Below, piece by piece: positions 1-8,266 of a stretch of 36,339 nt of DNA. The translations under genes and the position numbers were made by a program. Below the pieces are notes generated by a model that saw only the letters and a list, made by a program, of their open reading frames with translations, ran no database searches and was not told the origin of the DNA. This DNA is from Pseudonocardia sp. (lineage in GTDB: Bacteria; Actinomycetota; Actinomycetes; Mycobacteriales; Pseudonocardiaceae): the NCBI RefSeq assembly GCF_025465255.1, contig NZ_JAODNI010000099.1, positions 1 to 36,339 of the forward strand, given 5' to 3'. Position 1 is the stretch's first letter, and each line of letters starts with the position of its first letter.

Positions 1-828
1 GGGGCGCCGGCGCTCGGCGTGGCCGGGGCGCTCGGGGTCGCGCTGGCCGCCCGCACGCTGCGCGGGGCCGCCCTCGCCGCCGCGGCCGAGCGGATCGCCG
101 CCGCCCGGCCCACCGCCGTCAACCTGCGGTGGGCGGTGGAGCGCGCCCACGCGGCCGGTCCCGACGGCGCGCTCGCCGAGGCCCTCGCGATCCGGGACGC
201 GGACATCGCCTCCTGCCATGCGATCGGCCGCCGGGGAGCGGACCTGCTGGCGGAGCTCTGCGGGCCGCGGCCGCTGCGCATCCACACGCACTGCAACGCC
301 GGGGCGCTGGCCTGTGTCGAGTGGGGCACGGCGCTCGGGGTGGTCCGGGACCTGCACGCGGACGGCCGGCTGGCGCTGGTGGTCGCGGACGAGACCCGGC
401 CGTTGCTGCAGGGCTCGCGGATCACCGCCGTGGAGCTCGCCGAGCTGGGGGTGCCGCACCGGATGGTCGTCGACGGGGCGGCGGCCTCGATCGTCGCCCG
501 GGGGCTGGTGGACGCGGTGGTGGTCGGCGCGGATCGGATCGCCGCGAACGGGGACGTCGCCAACAAGATCGGCACGTATCCGCTCGCGCTCGCCGCGGCC
601 CGGACCGGGATCCCGTTCCTGGTCGCGGCGCCCGAGTCGACCGTCGACCCAGCGACCGCGGACGGCTCGCAGATCGAGATCGAGGAACGCGCGGGAGACG
701 AGGTGCTGGCCGTCGGCGGCCGGCGGACGGCCCCCACCGGCGCCGACGCCTGGAACCCGGCCTTCGACGTGACGCCGGCCGATCTGGTGACGGCGATCGT
801 GACCGAGAAGCGGACCTGGCGGCCATGA
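1..828 (+). CDS. mtnA: S-methyl-5-thioribose-1-phosphate isomerase, 5' end cut by window
   Basis: The protein isomerises 5-methylthioribose-1-phosphate to methylthioribulose-1-phosphate in the cytosolic methionine salvage pathway. It belongs to the eIF2B-alpha/MtnA fold. The frame is open from base 1 and reads GAPALGVAGALG, a typical internal MtnA stretch, so the start codon lies before the window; about 275 residues remain of a family norm near 330-350. The family Cys is seen in CNAGALACVEWG and the catalytic Asp in VVGADRIAANGDVANKIGT. The C-terminus has the usual NPAFDVTPADLVTAIVTE ending. The stop overlaps the next gene's ATG (ATGA at 825-828), so the two are translationally coupled. An internal GTG at base 19 is not the true start. 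Confidence 0.93.
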   Translation, partial: GAPALGVAGALGVALAARTLRGAALAAAAERIAAARPTAVNLRWAVERAHAAGPDGALAEALAIRDADIASCHAIGRRGADLLAELCGPRPLRIHTHCNAGALACVEWGTALGVVRDLHADGRLALVVADETRPLLQGSRITAVELAELGVPHRMVVDGAAASIVARGLVDAVVVGADRIAANGDVANKIGTYPLALAAARTGIPFLVAAPESTVDPATADGSQIEIEERAGDEVLAVGGRRTAPTGADAWNPAFDVTPADLVTAIVTEKRTWRP

Positions 829-1979
829 GGTCCCCGGCCTTCCGGCTCGTCCTCGCGGCCACGGTGCTCGGGTTCGGCGGGTACGCGCTGCTTCTCCCGG
901 TCGTCCCGCTGTGGGTGGCGCGCGGCGGGTCCGGCGAGTTCGGTGCGGGCGTGACGACCGGCGTGCTGATGGCCGCCACCGTCGCCACCCAGCTCGCCGT
1001 CCCCGCGCTGCTGCGCCGGTTCGGGCACCGGCCGGTGCTCGCGGCCGGATTGCTGCTGCTCGGCGCGCCGACGCCGTTGCTGCTGCTCTCCCCGGACCTG
1101 CCGCCGGTGCTGGCCCTCTCGGCGGTCCGGGGGCTCGGGTTCGGGCTGCTGACGGTGGCGGGCAGCGCGGTCGTCGCCGAGCTGGTGCCGCCCGCCGAGC
1201 ACGGCCGCGCGTCGGCCCGGTACGGCTACGCCGTCGGGATCCCGCAGCTCGCGTTGCTGCCCGCGGGCGTCGCCGTCGTCGACCTCCTGGGATTCGACGG
1301 CGTCTTCCTCGCCGCGGGGATCGCGCCGCTGGCCGGGCTGGTGTGCGTGGCGTTCCTGCGGACGGGTGCGGCCCGGCCCGCCGAACCGCACCGGACCGCG
1401 GCGGAGGCCGAACCCGACGGAACCTTCCGACGACGGGCGGTCGCCCCCGTGCTCGCGATGCTGGCCTGCTCCACGGCCCAGGGCGGGATCGTGACGTTCC
1501 TGCCGCTCGTCGCGCCCGGCTCGCTCGTCGCGGTGCCGCTCGCGCTCTTCGGGACGGCGCTGGGCGGCCTGCTCGGGCGCGGTCTGGCCGGGGAGATCGT
1601 GGACCGTCGCGGCGAGGCCGGGCGGCTGCTCCCGGTCGGCGCGGCGATCGCGGCGGCGGGGATGGTCGGCGAGGTCGTCGCGGCGGGGGGCGACTCCCCG
1701 GTGCTGCTGGTCGTCGGCGCGGCGCTCGTCGGGATCGGATTCGGGCTGGTGCAGAACGACGCGCTCGTCGCCCTGTTCGCGGCGGGCGGTTCCGGGCGCT
1801 ACGGCACCGCGAGCGCGGTGTGGAACATCGCCTACGACGCCGGGACGGGCGTGGGCGCGACCGGGCTCGGCGCCGTCGCGGAGCCCTTCGGCTTCCGCGC
1901 GGCGTTCGCTCTGGCCGCCGCGGTGCTGTTCCTGGCGGTCCCGTTCACCTCGCGGGTCGTGCGCGGGAAACGTCGCTAG
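825..1979 (+). CDS. MFS transporter
   Basis: This is a 384-residue integral membrane protein of the major facilitator superfamily, probably a drug or metabolite exporter. About 12 hydrophobic segments are visible, starting with LVLAATVLGFGGYALLLPVV. A basic loop LLRRFGHRP after the second segment resembles MFS motif A, and a central hydrophilic loop around residues 180-205 separates the two halves. The ATG overlaps the mtnA stop by ATGA, which decides the start and implies cotranscription with mtnA. A link to methylthioadenosine salvage is only suggested by this coupling. The stop codon lies in the loop of a long palindrome that probably terminates transcription. The substrate cannot be told from sequence. 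Confidence 0.85.
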   Translation: MRSPAFRLVLAATVLGFGGYALLLPVVPLWVARGGSGEFGAGVTTGVLMAATVATQLAVPALLRRFGHRPVLAAGLLLLGAPTPLLLLSPDLPPVLALSAVRGLGFGLLTVAGSAVVAELVPPAEHGRASARYGYAVGIPQLALLPAGVAVVDLLGFDGVFLAAGIAPLAGLVCVAFLRTGAARPAEPHRTAAEAEPDGTFRRRAVAPVLAMLACSTAQGGIVTFLPLVAPGSLVAVPLALFGTALGGLLGRGLAGEIVDRRGEAGRLLPVGAAIAAAGMVGEVVAAGGDSPVLLVVGAALVGIGFGLVQNDALVALFAAGGSGRYGTASAVWNIAYDAGTGVGATGLGAVAEPFGFRAAFALAAAVLFLAVPFTSRVVRGKRR

Positions 1980-1998
1980 GGCGGCGTTTCCCGCGCAC
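1959..1998. terminator. Bidirectional terminator-like palindrome between convergent genes
   Basis: An 18-base arm (GTGCGCGGGAAACGTCGC, 1959-1976) pairs with 1981-1998 with one mismatch across a TAGG loop that contains the MFS stop codon. It lies exactly between the convergent MFS and MBL genes, where a bidirectional terminator is expected. There is no clear U-tract. The right arm shares the 17-mer GTTTCCCGCGCACAGGG with a second palindrome at 27718-27757, so this may be a dispersed repeat reused as a terminator. Confidence 0.7.
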
Positions 1999-2002
1999 AG
2001 GG

Positions 2003-2638
2003 CTAGTGCCCCTTCGCGATCCACTCGTCGAGGTGGGGGGCCTCGCCGCCGATGGTGGTCGAGTCCCCGTGCCCGGTCCGGACGGTGGTGTCCCCGGGCA
2101 GGGTCAGCAGGGTTGTCCGGATCGAGTCGATGATCGTGTCGAAGCTCGAGTAGGACCGGCCCGTCGCGCCGGGGCCGCCCTGGAACAGGGTGTCCCCGGT
2201 GAACACGGTCTTCAGCTCGGGCGCGTAGAGGCACGTCGAGCCGGGCGAGTGGCCGGGGGTGACCATGGCGCGCAGCTCGATGCCGCCCGCCGTGATCACC
2301 TGGCCGTCGGTGAGGTCCTGGTCCGGCGCGCGGTCCGGGTGGGTCATCTCCCACAGCGGCGCCTCGGCCGGGTTGAGCAGGATCGGCGCGTCGAACCTGT
2401 CCGCGAGTGTGGGCGCCTGGTTGACGTGGTCGTCGTGGGCGTGGGTGCACACGACGGCGACGACGCGGCGTCCGCCGATCGCGGCGGCGATCTTCTCCGG
2501 ATCGTGCGCGGCGTCGATGACGATCACCTCGTTCTCGTCACCGACCACCCAGACGTTGTTGTCGACGTCCCAGGTGCCCCCGTCCAGGGAGAACGTGCCG
2601 GAGGTGACGACGTGGCCGACGGGTCCGGGCGGGGTCAC
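2003..2638 (-). CDS. MBL-fold metallohydrolase, partner of mycothiol-dependent dehydrogenase
   Basis: This 211-residue protein has a metallo-beta-lactamase/glyoxalase II fold. The metal motifs are complete: THAHDDH near residue 85, the third His in TPGHSPGS, the bridging Asp in FTGDTLF and the last His in TGHGDSTT. It starts with GTG at 2638, overlapping the dehydrogenase stop as GTGA, so the pair is translationally coupled. The same pairing is known in mycobacteria (Rv2259/Rv2260). A plausible role, not proven here, is hydrolysis of S-formylmycothiol to formate and mycothiol after the dehydrogenase step. A generic glyoxalase II-like thioesterase is the alternative. Confidence 0.88.
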   Translation of the reverse strand: MTPPGPVGHVVTSGTFSLDGGTWDVDNNVWVVGDENEVIVIDAAHDPEKIAAAIGGRRVVAVVCTHAHDDHVNQAPTLADRFDAPILLNPAEAPLWEMTHPDRAPDQDLTDGQVITAGGIELRAMVTPGHSPGSTCLYAPELKTVFTGDTLFQGGPGATGRSYSSFDTIIDSIRTTLLTLPGDTTVRTGHGDSTTIGGEAPHLDEWIAKGH

Positions 2639-3723
2639 AGGACCACCACCGAACGCAGCACGTCACCACGGTGCATCTTCTCGAACGCGGACTCGATGTC
2701 GTCGAGCCCGATCTCCTCGGAGACGAACTTCTCCAGCGGCAGCCGGCCCTGCAGGTGCAGGTCCACCAGCGCGGGGAAGTCCCGGCTCGGCAGGCAGTCC
2801 CCGTACCAGGACGACTTCAGCGACCCGCCCCGGCCGAAGTACTCGATCATCGGAATCTCCGGGGCGGTCATGTCCGGGGTCGGGACGCCGACCAGGACGA
2901 CGGTGCCGGCGAGGTCCCGGGCGAAGAACGCCTGCTTCCAGGTCTCCGGGCGGCCGACCGCGTCGACGACGACGTCCGCGCCGAACCCGCCGGTGGCCTC
3001 CTTGATCGCCTCGACCGGGTCGGTCTCGGCGGCGTTGACGGTGTGCGTGGCGCCGAAGCCCTTGGCCCACTCCAGCTTCCGCGGGTCCCGGTCCACGGCG
3101 ATGATCGTGGTCGCGCCGGCCAGCTCGGCGCCGGCGATGGCCGCGTCACCGACCCCGCCGCAGCCGATGACGGCGATGGAGTCCCCGCGGCCCACGCCGC
3201 CGGTGTTGATCGCCGCACCGATCCCGGCCATCACGCCGCAGCCGAGCAGGCCCGCGACCTGCGGCTTCGCGGCCGGGTTCACCTTGGTGCACTGCCCGGC
3301 CGCGACGAGGGTCTTCTCGCAGAACGCGCCGATCCCCAGCGCGGGGGAGAGCTCCTGACCCGACTTGAGCGTCATCTTCTGCGTGGCGTTGTGGGTGTTG
3401 AAGCAGTACCAGGGCTTGCCCTTGCGGCACGCGCGGCACTGCCCGCAGACGGCGCGCCAGTTCAGGATGACGAAGTCCCCCGGCGCGACCTCGGTGACAC
3501 CCTCGCCGACGGACTCGACGATCCCGGCGGCCTCGTGGCCCAGCAGGAACGGGAACTCGTCGTTGATCCCGCCCTCGCGGTAGTGCAGGTCGGTGTGACA
3601 GACGCCGCATGCCTGGATCTGCACGACGGCCTCACCCGGCCCCGGATCCGGGATCACGATCGTCTCGACGGAGACCGGCTTGCCCTTGCTGTGCGCGACG
3701 ACTCCGCGGACCTCTTGCGCCAT
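2635..3723 (-). CDS. mscR: S-(hydroxymethyl)mycothiol dehydrogenase / S-nitrosomycothiol reductase
   Basis: This is a 362-residue zinc-dependent class III alcohol dehydrogenase. It oxidises the formaldehyde adduct of mycothiol with NAD and can reduce S-nitrosomycothiol. The catalytic zinc ligands are visible as Cys42 (CGVCHTD) and His63-Glu64 (GHEAAG); the structural zinc site is Cys93, Cys96, Cys99 and Cys107. The Rossmann motif is [11 protein letters not shown], followed by AVDRD. The loop [15 protein letters not shown] and the long [15 protein letters not shown] insert match the mycothiol-dependent enzymes rather than the glutathione-dependent ones. ATG at 3723 has GGAG about 10 bases upstream. 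It is the first gene of a two-gene operon. It could detoxify the formaldehyde released by the GcoAB system encoded at 23.4-25.7 kb. Confidence 0.93.
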   Translation of the reverse strand: MAQEVRGVVAHSKGKPVSVETIVIPDPGPGEAVVQIQACGVCHTDLHYREGGINDEFPFLLGHEAAGIVESVGEGVTEVAPGDFVILNWRAVCGQCRACRKGKPWYCFNTHNATQKMTLKSGQELSPALGIGAFCEKTLVAAGQCTKVNPAAKPQVAGLLGCGVMAGIGAAINTGGVGRGDSIAVIGCGGVGDAAIAGAELAGATTIIAVDRDPRKLEWAKGFGATHTVNAAETDPVEAIKEATGGFGADVVVDAVGRPETWKQAFFARDLAGTVVLVGVPTPDMTAPEIPMIEYFGRGGSLKSSWYGDCLPSRDFPALVDLHLQGRLPLEKFVSEEIGLDDIESAFEKMHRGDVLRSVVVL

Positions 3724-3739
3724 TACCGTTCCACTCCAG

Positions 3740-4084
3740 TCATCTCGTCGGTGAGCGCCGTGCGCTCGTCCGCACGGCAGTCGGGTCGATCCTGCCCTGT
3801 CCCCGTGAGCCTTTCACGCGCGTCCCGCCATGTCGTGCGGCGGACGGGGGGGATCCCTTCGGGCCCGGGGCGGCGCCTCCACCAGCCTCAACGGCGTCGA
3901 CGGGACGGATCCAGATGCCGTTGCGGGTGCGCCCGAGGTCCAGCGTCGCCGGATCGAGGCACTGGTCGCGGCTCCGGTGGGTGTCGAAGAGCAACACGTC
4001 GTCGAAGACCTGGGAACAGCCGCCGGTGCGGGCGCAGCAGTGAGCCCGATCGGCACCCACCCAGGTGAAATCACAGCAGGACAT
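3740..4084 (-). CDS. Small Cys-rich FDXHR-type putative zinc-binding protein
   Basis: This 114-residue protein starts at ATG 4084 with GGAG nine bases upstream (4097-4094). Residues 1-60 carry the information: two CC pairs (Cys3-4, Cys16-17), Cys23, the FDTHR motif at 33-37 and Cys42, then [10 protein letters not shown]. The spacing of Cys residues before an FD-x-HR motif matches the small FDXHR family of putative zinc-binding proteins found in actinobacteria and their phages. Residues 61-114 are basic, low-complexity and look unlike the core, so the 3' end may be eroded or run past the ancestral stop. The same frame is open far upstream, but that part is antisense to the His-rich gene and is not convincing. 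It diverges from that gene. Function is unknown. Confidence 0.6.
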   Translation of the reverse strand: MSCCDFTWVGADRAHCCARTGGCSQVFDDVLLFDTHRSRDQCLDPATLDLGRTRNGIWIRPVDAVEAGGGAAPGPKGSPPSAARHGGTRVKGSRGQGRIDPTAVRTSARRSPTR

Positions 4085-4300
4085 CCGGATGAGCTCCACG
4101 GCGGAAGAGGCTACGTGTCGCCACCGACAGCCGCGAGCACGGTGATCACCGGCTCCGAGGGCGTGCCGGGGTGGGGTTCTCCCTACCGCGATCCGGGGGT
4201 GATCGCGTGCAGGTGTAGGGCGTACTCGGTCGTCGTGGGGTCGCTGCCGGAGCAGAGTTCTCCTCAACAAGGAACCACCCGAAACCCCGAGGAGCACCCG

Positions 4301-4573
4301 ATGCCGGACTTCAAGAGCAACCACAACAGCAACCACCACAACGACAACCACCACGACAACGAGCACCACGACAGCCACGACTGGGACAAGAACAGCCACG
4401 AGGACAAGCGCTGGGACGACGACCACGACTGGAACAACCACGACTGGAACGACAAGCACTCCAACGACTGGGACGACAAGAGCTGGGACGACAAGGACTG
4501 GGACGACAAGGGCCACGAGCACCACGAGGACCACTCCTCCCACGACTACAGCCACCAGCCCGTCCACCACTGA
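4301..4573 (+). CDS. Histidine/aspartate/tryptophan-rich low-complexity protein
   Basis: This 90-residue protein belongs to no family I recognise. It has ATG at 4301 with GAGGAG at 4289-4294, and a strong terminator follows the stop. Composition is extreme: about 20 His, 23 Asp, 7 Trp and many Asn, Lys and Ser, with no Cys and almost no aliphatic residues. The first third is Asn/His-rich (NHHNDNHHDNEHH). The middle is a degenerate repeat built on DWDDK/HDWN units in which nearly every Trp is followed by Asp or Asn. The tail is His-rich again and ends VHH. There is no signal peptide or membrane segment. It should be disordered, highly hydrophilic and able to bind divalent metals, but that is inference. 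Real translation is supported by the ribosome site, in-frame repeat structure and terminator. Confidence 0.7.
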   Translation: MPDFKSNHNSNHHNDNHHDNEHHDSHDWDKNSHEDKRWDDDHDWNNHDWNDKHSNDWDDKSWDDKDWDDKGHEHHEDHSSHDYSHQPVHH

Positions 4574-4608
4574 TCGGCGACGACGCTCCGGACCCGCTCC
4601 GGGGGATC

Positions 4609-4652
4609 ACGGCCGGCTCACGAGACCACTCGTGGGCCGGCCGTTCCTCTTT
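4609..4652 (+). terminator. Intrinsic terminator after the His/Asp/Trp-rich gene
   Basis: A 16-base arm (ACGGCCGGCTCACGAG, 4609-4624) pairs with 4629-4644 across an ACCA loop, with one G-T type mismatch, followed by TCCTCTTT. This is the clearest Rho-independent terminator in the window. It supports the preceding small gene as a real transcription unit. Confidence 0.85.
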
Positions 4653-4746
4653 CCGCCCCGGACGTCCCTCGCCTAACCTCCCCTGCGATGGTCGTCCGGC
4701 TCCGCCGTGTCCGGGCGCGCCTCGTCACAGCCGGAGGAGGAAGCGG

Positions 4747-5907
4747 TTGGCCGCCTCGCAGGACCCAGTGCGCCCGCCCGTCGACCAGGCGCTGGATCTG
4801 CTGGGCAGCGCGCTCGCCGGGGCCGCCGCGAACGACCGGCCGGACCTGCTCGAGCGGCTCGACGCCGCCCGCCGGGCGCTGACCACGGCCCGCACGGACG
4901 GGGCCCGGGTCGGGGCGTTGCGGGCCACGGCGACGGAGCTCTGCCGGGCGCTGGACTCGCTCGCGTCGGATCTGCGGTACCGGCGTGAGGTCCTCGCCGA
5001 TCCCGCCCGCGCCGCCCGCCTGCGCGCCGAACTGGCCCGCGCCCGGCAGCGCGTGGAACGGGCCCGCGGCCTGTCCCGCGAGTGGCCGCAGATCCTCGGC
5101 GACGGGTTCGCGGGCCTGACCTCGGACAGCGAGTTCGTGCTGCGCACCCGCTCCCGCGGGGTGCTCGCCGAGACGGAGCGGGCCCTCGGGACCCTCGACC
5201 CGGCGAAGGACGCCGAGCAGCTCGCCGACCAGCTCCGCACGCGGCTGATCGCCGAGGCCGAGCAGACCTATACCGGGGTGCGTGACGGTGTCCGGTCCGT
5301 CGCGGACCGGCTGGTGGAGGTGCTCGAGCTCCCCGTGCCGCTGCCCGTCCCGGACCTGCCGCTGCAGTCGCCGAGCGAGCTGGTGGCCGGGTTGTCGGAT
5401 CCGCGGCCCTCCGGGGCCGGGCGTGCCCCGATCCCCGCCCGGCTGCTCACCGTCGTCATGCCGTCGTACGGCGGGATCATGATGGCCGTCGTGGGCACGC
5501 GCCTGCTCGGGTTCCAGGTGCCCGGCTGGGCGCTGGCGGTGGGGGCCGGGGTCGGCGCGCTGGCGCTGGGGGGTGCCGCGCTCAGCGGCGAGCGCAAACG
5601 GGGCCTCGACCGGCGGCGCGGTGAGGCCCGCACGGCAGTGCGGGGGATGGTCGACGAGTTCCAGATGGCGCTGGGCAAGCAGGTCCGGGACGCGGCACGT
5701 GCGGCGAACACGCAACTCCGCCGGGACACGGCCGCGGCGTTCAACCGGATGGAAGAGGACGCGGCGGCGCAACTCACGTCCGCCAAGGCCGCGGTCGACG
5801 GGCTGGCGCGTCTCCCCGCGGACGTCGCGGACGTCGACGACGACATCGCGACCGTGCGCGACCTGCGCCGCCGTGCCGACGCGCTGAACCCCAGGTTTCC
5901 CGGCTGA
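4747..5907 (+). CDS. Helical membrane protein of unknown function, TTG start
   Basis: This 386-residue protein is not recognised with confidence. The start is TTG at 4747, chosen because a perfect GGAGGAGG (4733-4740) lies six bases upstream. Residues 1-200 are Ala/Arg/Leu-rich amphipathic helices likely to form coiled coils. Around residues 235-285 there are two close hydrophobic segments (LLTVVMPSYGGIMMAVVGTR, then WALAVGAGVGALALGGAAL). After these come more charged helices and a final VRDLRRRADAL stretch. A helical bundle with a central membrane hairpin resembles the non-GTPase part of bacterial dynamin-like proteins, but no GTPase motif is present, so that resemblance is weak inference. 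It stands alone between a terminator and the convergent clpP operon. Confidence 0.8.
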   Translation: MAASQDPVRPPVDQALDLLGSALAGAAANDRPDLLERLDAARRALTTARTDGARVGALRATATELCRALDSLASDLRYRREVLADPARAARLRAELARARQRVERARGLSREWPQILGDGFAGLTSDSEFVLRTRSRGVLAETERALGTLDPAKDAEQLADQLRTRLIAEAEQTYTGVRDGVRSVADRLVEVLELPVPLPVPDLPLQSPSELVAGLSDPRPSGAGRAPIPARLLTVVMPSYGGIMMAVVGTRLLGFQVPGWALAVGAGVGALALGGAALSGERKRGLDRRRGEARTAVRGMVDEFQMALGKQVRDAARAANTQLRRDTAAAFNRMEEDAAAQLTSAKAAVDGLARLPADVADVDDDIATVRDLRRRADALNPRFPG

Positions 5908-5953
5908 CCGCGAGCCCGGTGGGAGCGCCTCGACGCCCCCACCGGGCACGACG

Positions 5954-6601
5954 TCACTTCACGAGCGAGAGCTTGCGGCTCTGGATGAGCTCGTCCACGA
6001 TCCCGTACTCGACCGCCTCGGGGGCGGTGAGGATCCGGTCCCGGTCGATGTCGGCGTGGATCTGCTCGGGGGTGCGGCCCGTGTGCCGGGCGAGCGCCTG
6101 CTCCATCTGCGTGCGGATCCGGGTGATCTCCTTCGCCTGGATCTCCAGGTCCGAGACCTGCCCGCGAAACCCGCCCATCGACGGCTGGTGGATCAGCACC
6201 CGCGCGTTCGGCACGGCGAGCCGGCGCCCGGGCGTCCCCGCGGCCAGCAGTACGGCGGCGGCGGACGCGGCCTGGCCGAGGCAGACCGTCTGGATGTCCG
6301 GCCGGACGAACTGCATCGTGTCGTAGATCGCCATCAGCGACGTGAACGAGCCGCCGGGCGAGTTGATGTAGATGCTGATCTCGCGGTCCGGGTCCATGGA
6401 CTCGAGCGTGAGCAGCTGCGCCATCACGTCGTTCGCGGACGCGTCGTCGATCTGCACGCCGAGGAAGATGATGCGTTCCTCGAAGAGCTTGCTGTACGGG
6501 TTGGTCTCCTGCGTGCCGTTGCTCGTGCGCTCGACGAACGAGGGCAGCACGTAGCGCGACTGCGGCATCTGGGTCGACTGGGGCCTCGAATAACCGCTCA
6601 C
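5954..6601 (-). CDS. clpP: ATP-dependent Clp protease proteolytic subunit (second of pair)
   Basis: This 215-residue ClpP serine protease subunit would form the barrel that degrades proteins unfolded by ClpX or ClpC. The catalytic triad is intact: Ser113 in GQAASAAA, His138 in LIHQPS and Asp188 in [20 protein letters not shown] and [10 protein letters not shown] are diagnostic of the actinobacterial ClpP2 type. The GTG at 6601 overlaps the upstream clpP stop (GTGA), so the two subunits are coupled, in line with mixed two-ring ClpP in actinobacteria. An ATG 11 codons downstream ([11 protein letters not shown]) is an alternative start. clpX does not follow, so this may be a paralogous pair rather than the housekeeping locus. 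Confidence 0.93.
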   Translation of the reverse strand: MSGYSRPQSTQMPQSRYVLPSFVERTSNGTQETNPYSKLFEERIIFLGVQIDDASANDVMAQLLTLESMDPDREISIYINSPGGSFTSLMAIYDTMQFVRPDIQTVCLGQAASAAAVLLAAGTPGRRLAVPNARVLIHQPSMGGFRGQVSDLEIQAKEITRIRTQMEQALARHTGRTPEQIHADIDRDRILTAPEAVEYGIVDELIQSRKLSLVK

Positions 6602-7179
6602 TGCGGCGTCACCTCTCCTGCACGTGCGACCACCTGGTCCACGAAACCGTATGCCAGGGCCTCCTGCGCGGAGAACCACCGGTCCCTGTCGAAGTCCGCC
6701 ATGATCCGTTCCGGGGTCTGGCCCGTGTGCTCGGCGATCAACCCCGCCATCTCCTCCTTGTGCCGGCGGAACAGCTCCGCCTGGATGCGGATGTCCGACT
6801 CGCTGCCGCCCACGCCCGCGGACGGCTGGTGCATCAGGATCTTCGTATGCGGCAACGCGTAGCGCTTGCCCGGCGTTCCGGCCGACAGCAGGAACTGCCC
6901 CATCGAGGCGGCCATCCCCAGCGCGTAGGTGGCGACGTCGCACGGGATGAAGCGCATCGTGTCGAAGACGGCCATCCCGTCCGGCACCGAGCCGCCGGGC
7001 GAGTTGATGTAGAGGGAGATGTCCGCGTCCGGATCCTCGGCGGCCAGCAGCAGCATCTGGCCGGCGATCCGGTTGGCGATCGCGGCGTCGACCTCCTGGC
7101 CGAGCACGACGATCCGGTGCCGCAGCAGGCGCTCGAAGACGGAGTCGGCGAGGTCGGCGGTCGGGGCTGGGGTGGGCAT
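6598..7179 (-). CDS. clpP: ATP-dependent Clp protease proteolytic subunit (first of pair)
   Basis: This 193-residue ClpP subunit is the first gene of a two-gene operon. The triad is Ser92 (GMAASMGQ), His117 (LMHQPS) and Asp166 (FDRDR). [19 protein letters not shown] and the [13 protein letters not shown] strand are well conserved. It starts at ATG 7179. Neither tig upstream nor clpX downstream is present, unlike the usual housekeeping clpP1P2 locus; the upstream neighbour is an unrelated membrane protein. A ClgR-like operator about 75-90 bases before the start suggests activation by ClgR, as reported for clpP1P2 in Corynebacterium and Streptomyces. Confidence 0.94.
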   Translation of the reverse strand: MPTPAPTADLADSVFERLLRHRIVVLGQEVDAAIANRIAGQMLLLAAEDPDADISLYINSPGGSVPDGMAVFDTMRFIPCDVATYALGMAASMGQFLLSAGTPGKRYALPHTKILMHQPSAGVGGSESDIRIQAELFRRHKEEMAGLIAEHTGQTPERIMADFDRDRWFSAQEALAYGFVDQVVARAGEVTPQ

Positions 7180-7243
7180 CGGAGGCTCCTGACGGTGTCG
7201 GATCCTGCTGTCCCCACCGACGCTAGGCGGGCCCGTGCGCGCC

Positions 7244-7278
7244 CGTGGCCCGATTCGCTCACGGCGAATCGGGCCACG
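7244..7278 (-). promoter_or_regulatory. Probable ClgR box inside a perfect 14-bp palindrome, upstream of the clpP pair
   Basis: CGTGGCCCGATTCG (7244-7257) is followed by a 7-base loop and its exact reverse complement (7265-7278). The centre reads ATTCGC-TCACG-GCGAAT. This fits the published ClgR patterns from memory (GTTCGC-N5-GCG in Streptomyces; CGCYNANRGCG core in Corynebacterium). It sits 65-100 bases before clpP. Because it also lies after the stop of the membrane-protein gene ending at 7313, it may act as that gene's terminator too. Confidence 0.55.
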
Positions 7279-7312
7279 ACCGCCGACCTGGGACGGTTCG
7301 CCGAGGGTGAAC

Positions 7313-8266
7313 TCAGGCGGACACGAGCCGCGGTGCGCGGACCGAGCCGGCGGCCGTCCCGGCCACGATCAGACCGAAGACGGACACCGTCAGCGCGTCC
7401 GGCGCCACGACCGACTGCCCGCGCAGCGCCTGCCAGGTGAGCAGCGCCAGCACGGCGGCGAAACCGGCCGCGGCGACGCCCACGAGGCCGCGACGCACCT
7501 CGGGGCTCCGCAGGACGGCGACGCGCACCGCCAGCAGCTCGAGCGCGACCAGGACCAGCGGGATCGCCTGCAACGCGTGCATGCCCACGAAGTGCGGGAT
7601 CCGCAGGTCCCCGCCGACCGTGCTCCAGCCGAGCAGCGGGAGCCCGGGGCCGCCGTCCGCGAGCCCGACGGTGTGGGCGCCGACGATCCCGGTGTCCCCC
7701 GCCATCTGCGCGGCGGTCGGGGACGTCATCAGGAAGCCCAGCGCCATCCCGACCACGGCGAGCACGGCTCCGGCCCGGATCGCCCGGGCGCGGGCGGGAT
7801 CGAGCCCGCGGACCCGGAAGAGCTGCGCCGTCACGGAGAGCGTCGCGACCCAGACGACGGCGATGGAGAGGCCCATGACGCTCCACAGCGCGGCGTTCAA
7901 CGGGGTGGTGGTGTTGAAGTGGCTGGTCTCGCCACGGACCACCTGGGTCACGATGATCACCATCTCGACGCCGAGCATCACGGCCGCGACGGTGCCGGCC
8001 CGGTGCCCGAGGCGGGACGGGCGGCCCGGGAGCGCGTCGCGGACGACCGCGATCAGCCACGCCCAGGTCACTGCGTAGATCAGGACGGAGATCGCGAACT
8101 TGGTGGGCTTGTCCCAGATCGGCAGGCCGGTGAGGACCCGCTCGTCGGCGACCATGCCGACGACCCCGGCGACGATCAGCGCGGTCATCGCGGCGGCCAG
8201 GGTCATCAGCGGGCGGTGCCAGCCGAAGGCGGTGCGGAGGGCGGACGACGTCCCGGTGGTGGTCAT
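7313..8266 (-). CDS. Integral membrane protein of unknown function
   Basis: This 317-residue protein has about eight hydrophobic segments and few charged residues. I do not recognise the family, but conserved-looking polar motifs sit at membrane edges: GWHRPLM near the start, LPIWDKPTKFAISVLIYA around residue 50, and GDLRIPHFVGMHALQ around residue 228, with several His residues that could bind metal or haem. The ATG at 8266 overlaps the stop of the upstream merR-type gene (ATGA), so the two form one operon and the regulator probably controls the membrane protein. The substrate is unknown. Confidence 0.85.
   Translation of the reverse strand: MTTTGTSSALRTAFGWHRPLMTLAAAMTALIVAGVVGMVADERVLTGLPIWDKPTKFAISVLIYAVTWAWLIAVVRDALPGRPSRLGHRAGTVAAVMLGVEMVIIVTQVVRGETSHFNTTTPLNAALWSVMGLSIAVVWVATLSVTAQLFRVRGLDPARARAIRAGAVLAVVGMALGFLMTSPTAAQMAGDTGIVGAHTVGLADGGPGLPLLGWSTVGGDLRIPHFVGMHALQAIPLVLVALELLAVRVAVLRSPEVRRGLVGVAAAGFAAVLALLTWQALRGQSVVAPDALTVSVFGLIVAGTAAGSVRAPRLVSA

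Noticed and set aside
911..3358. A very long open frame on the plus strand crossing the MFS, MBL and mscR genes
   Set aside because: It is Arg/Gly-rich out-of-frame translation of high-GC DNA, antisense to two well-conserved genes.
4085..4570. Upstream extension of the zinc-protein frame into Val-rich sequence
   Set aside because: The Val-rich part is the antisense of the Asp/His codons of the His-rich gene; the ATG at 4084 has its own ribosome site.
4618..5949. A 443-codon minus-strand frame over the helical membrane protein
   Set aside because: Its composition is that of a shadow frame; the plus-strand gene has a perfect ribosome site and coherent helices.
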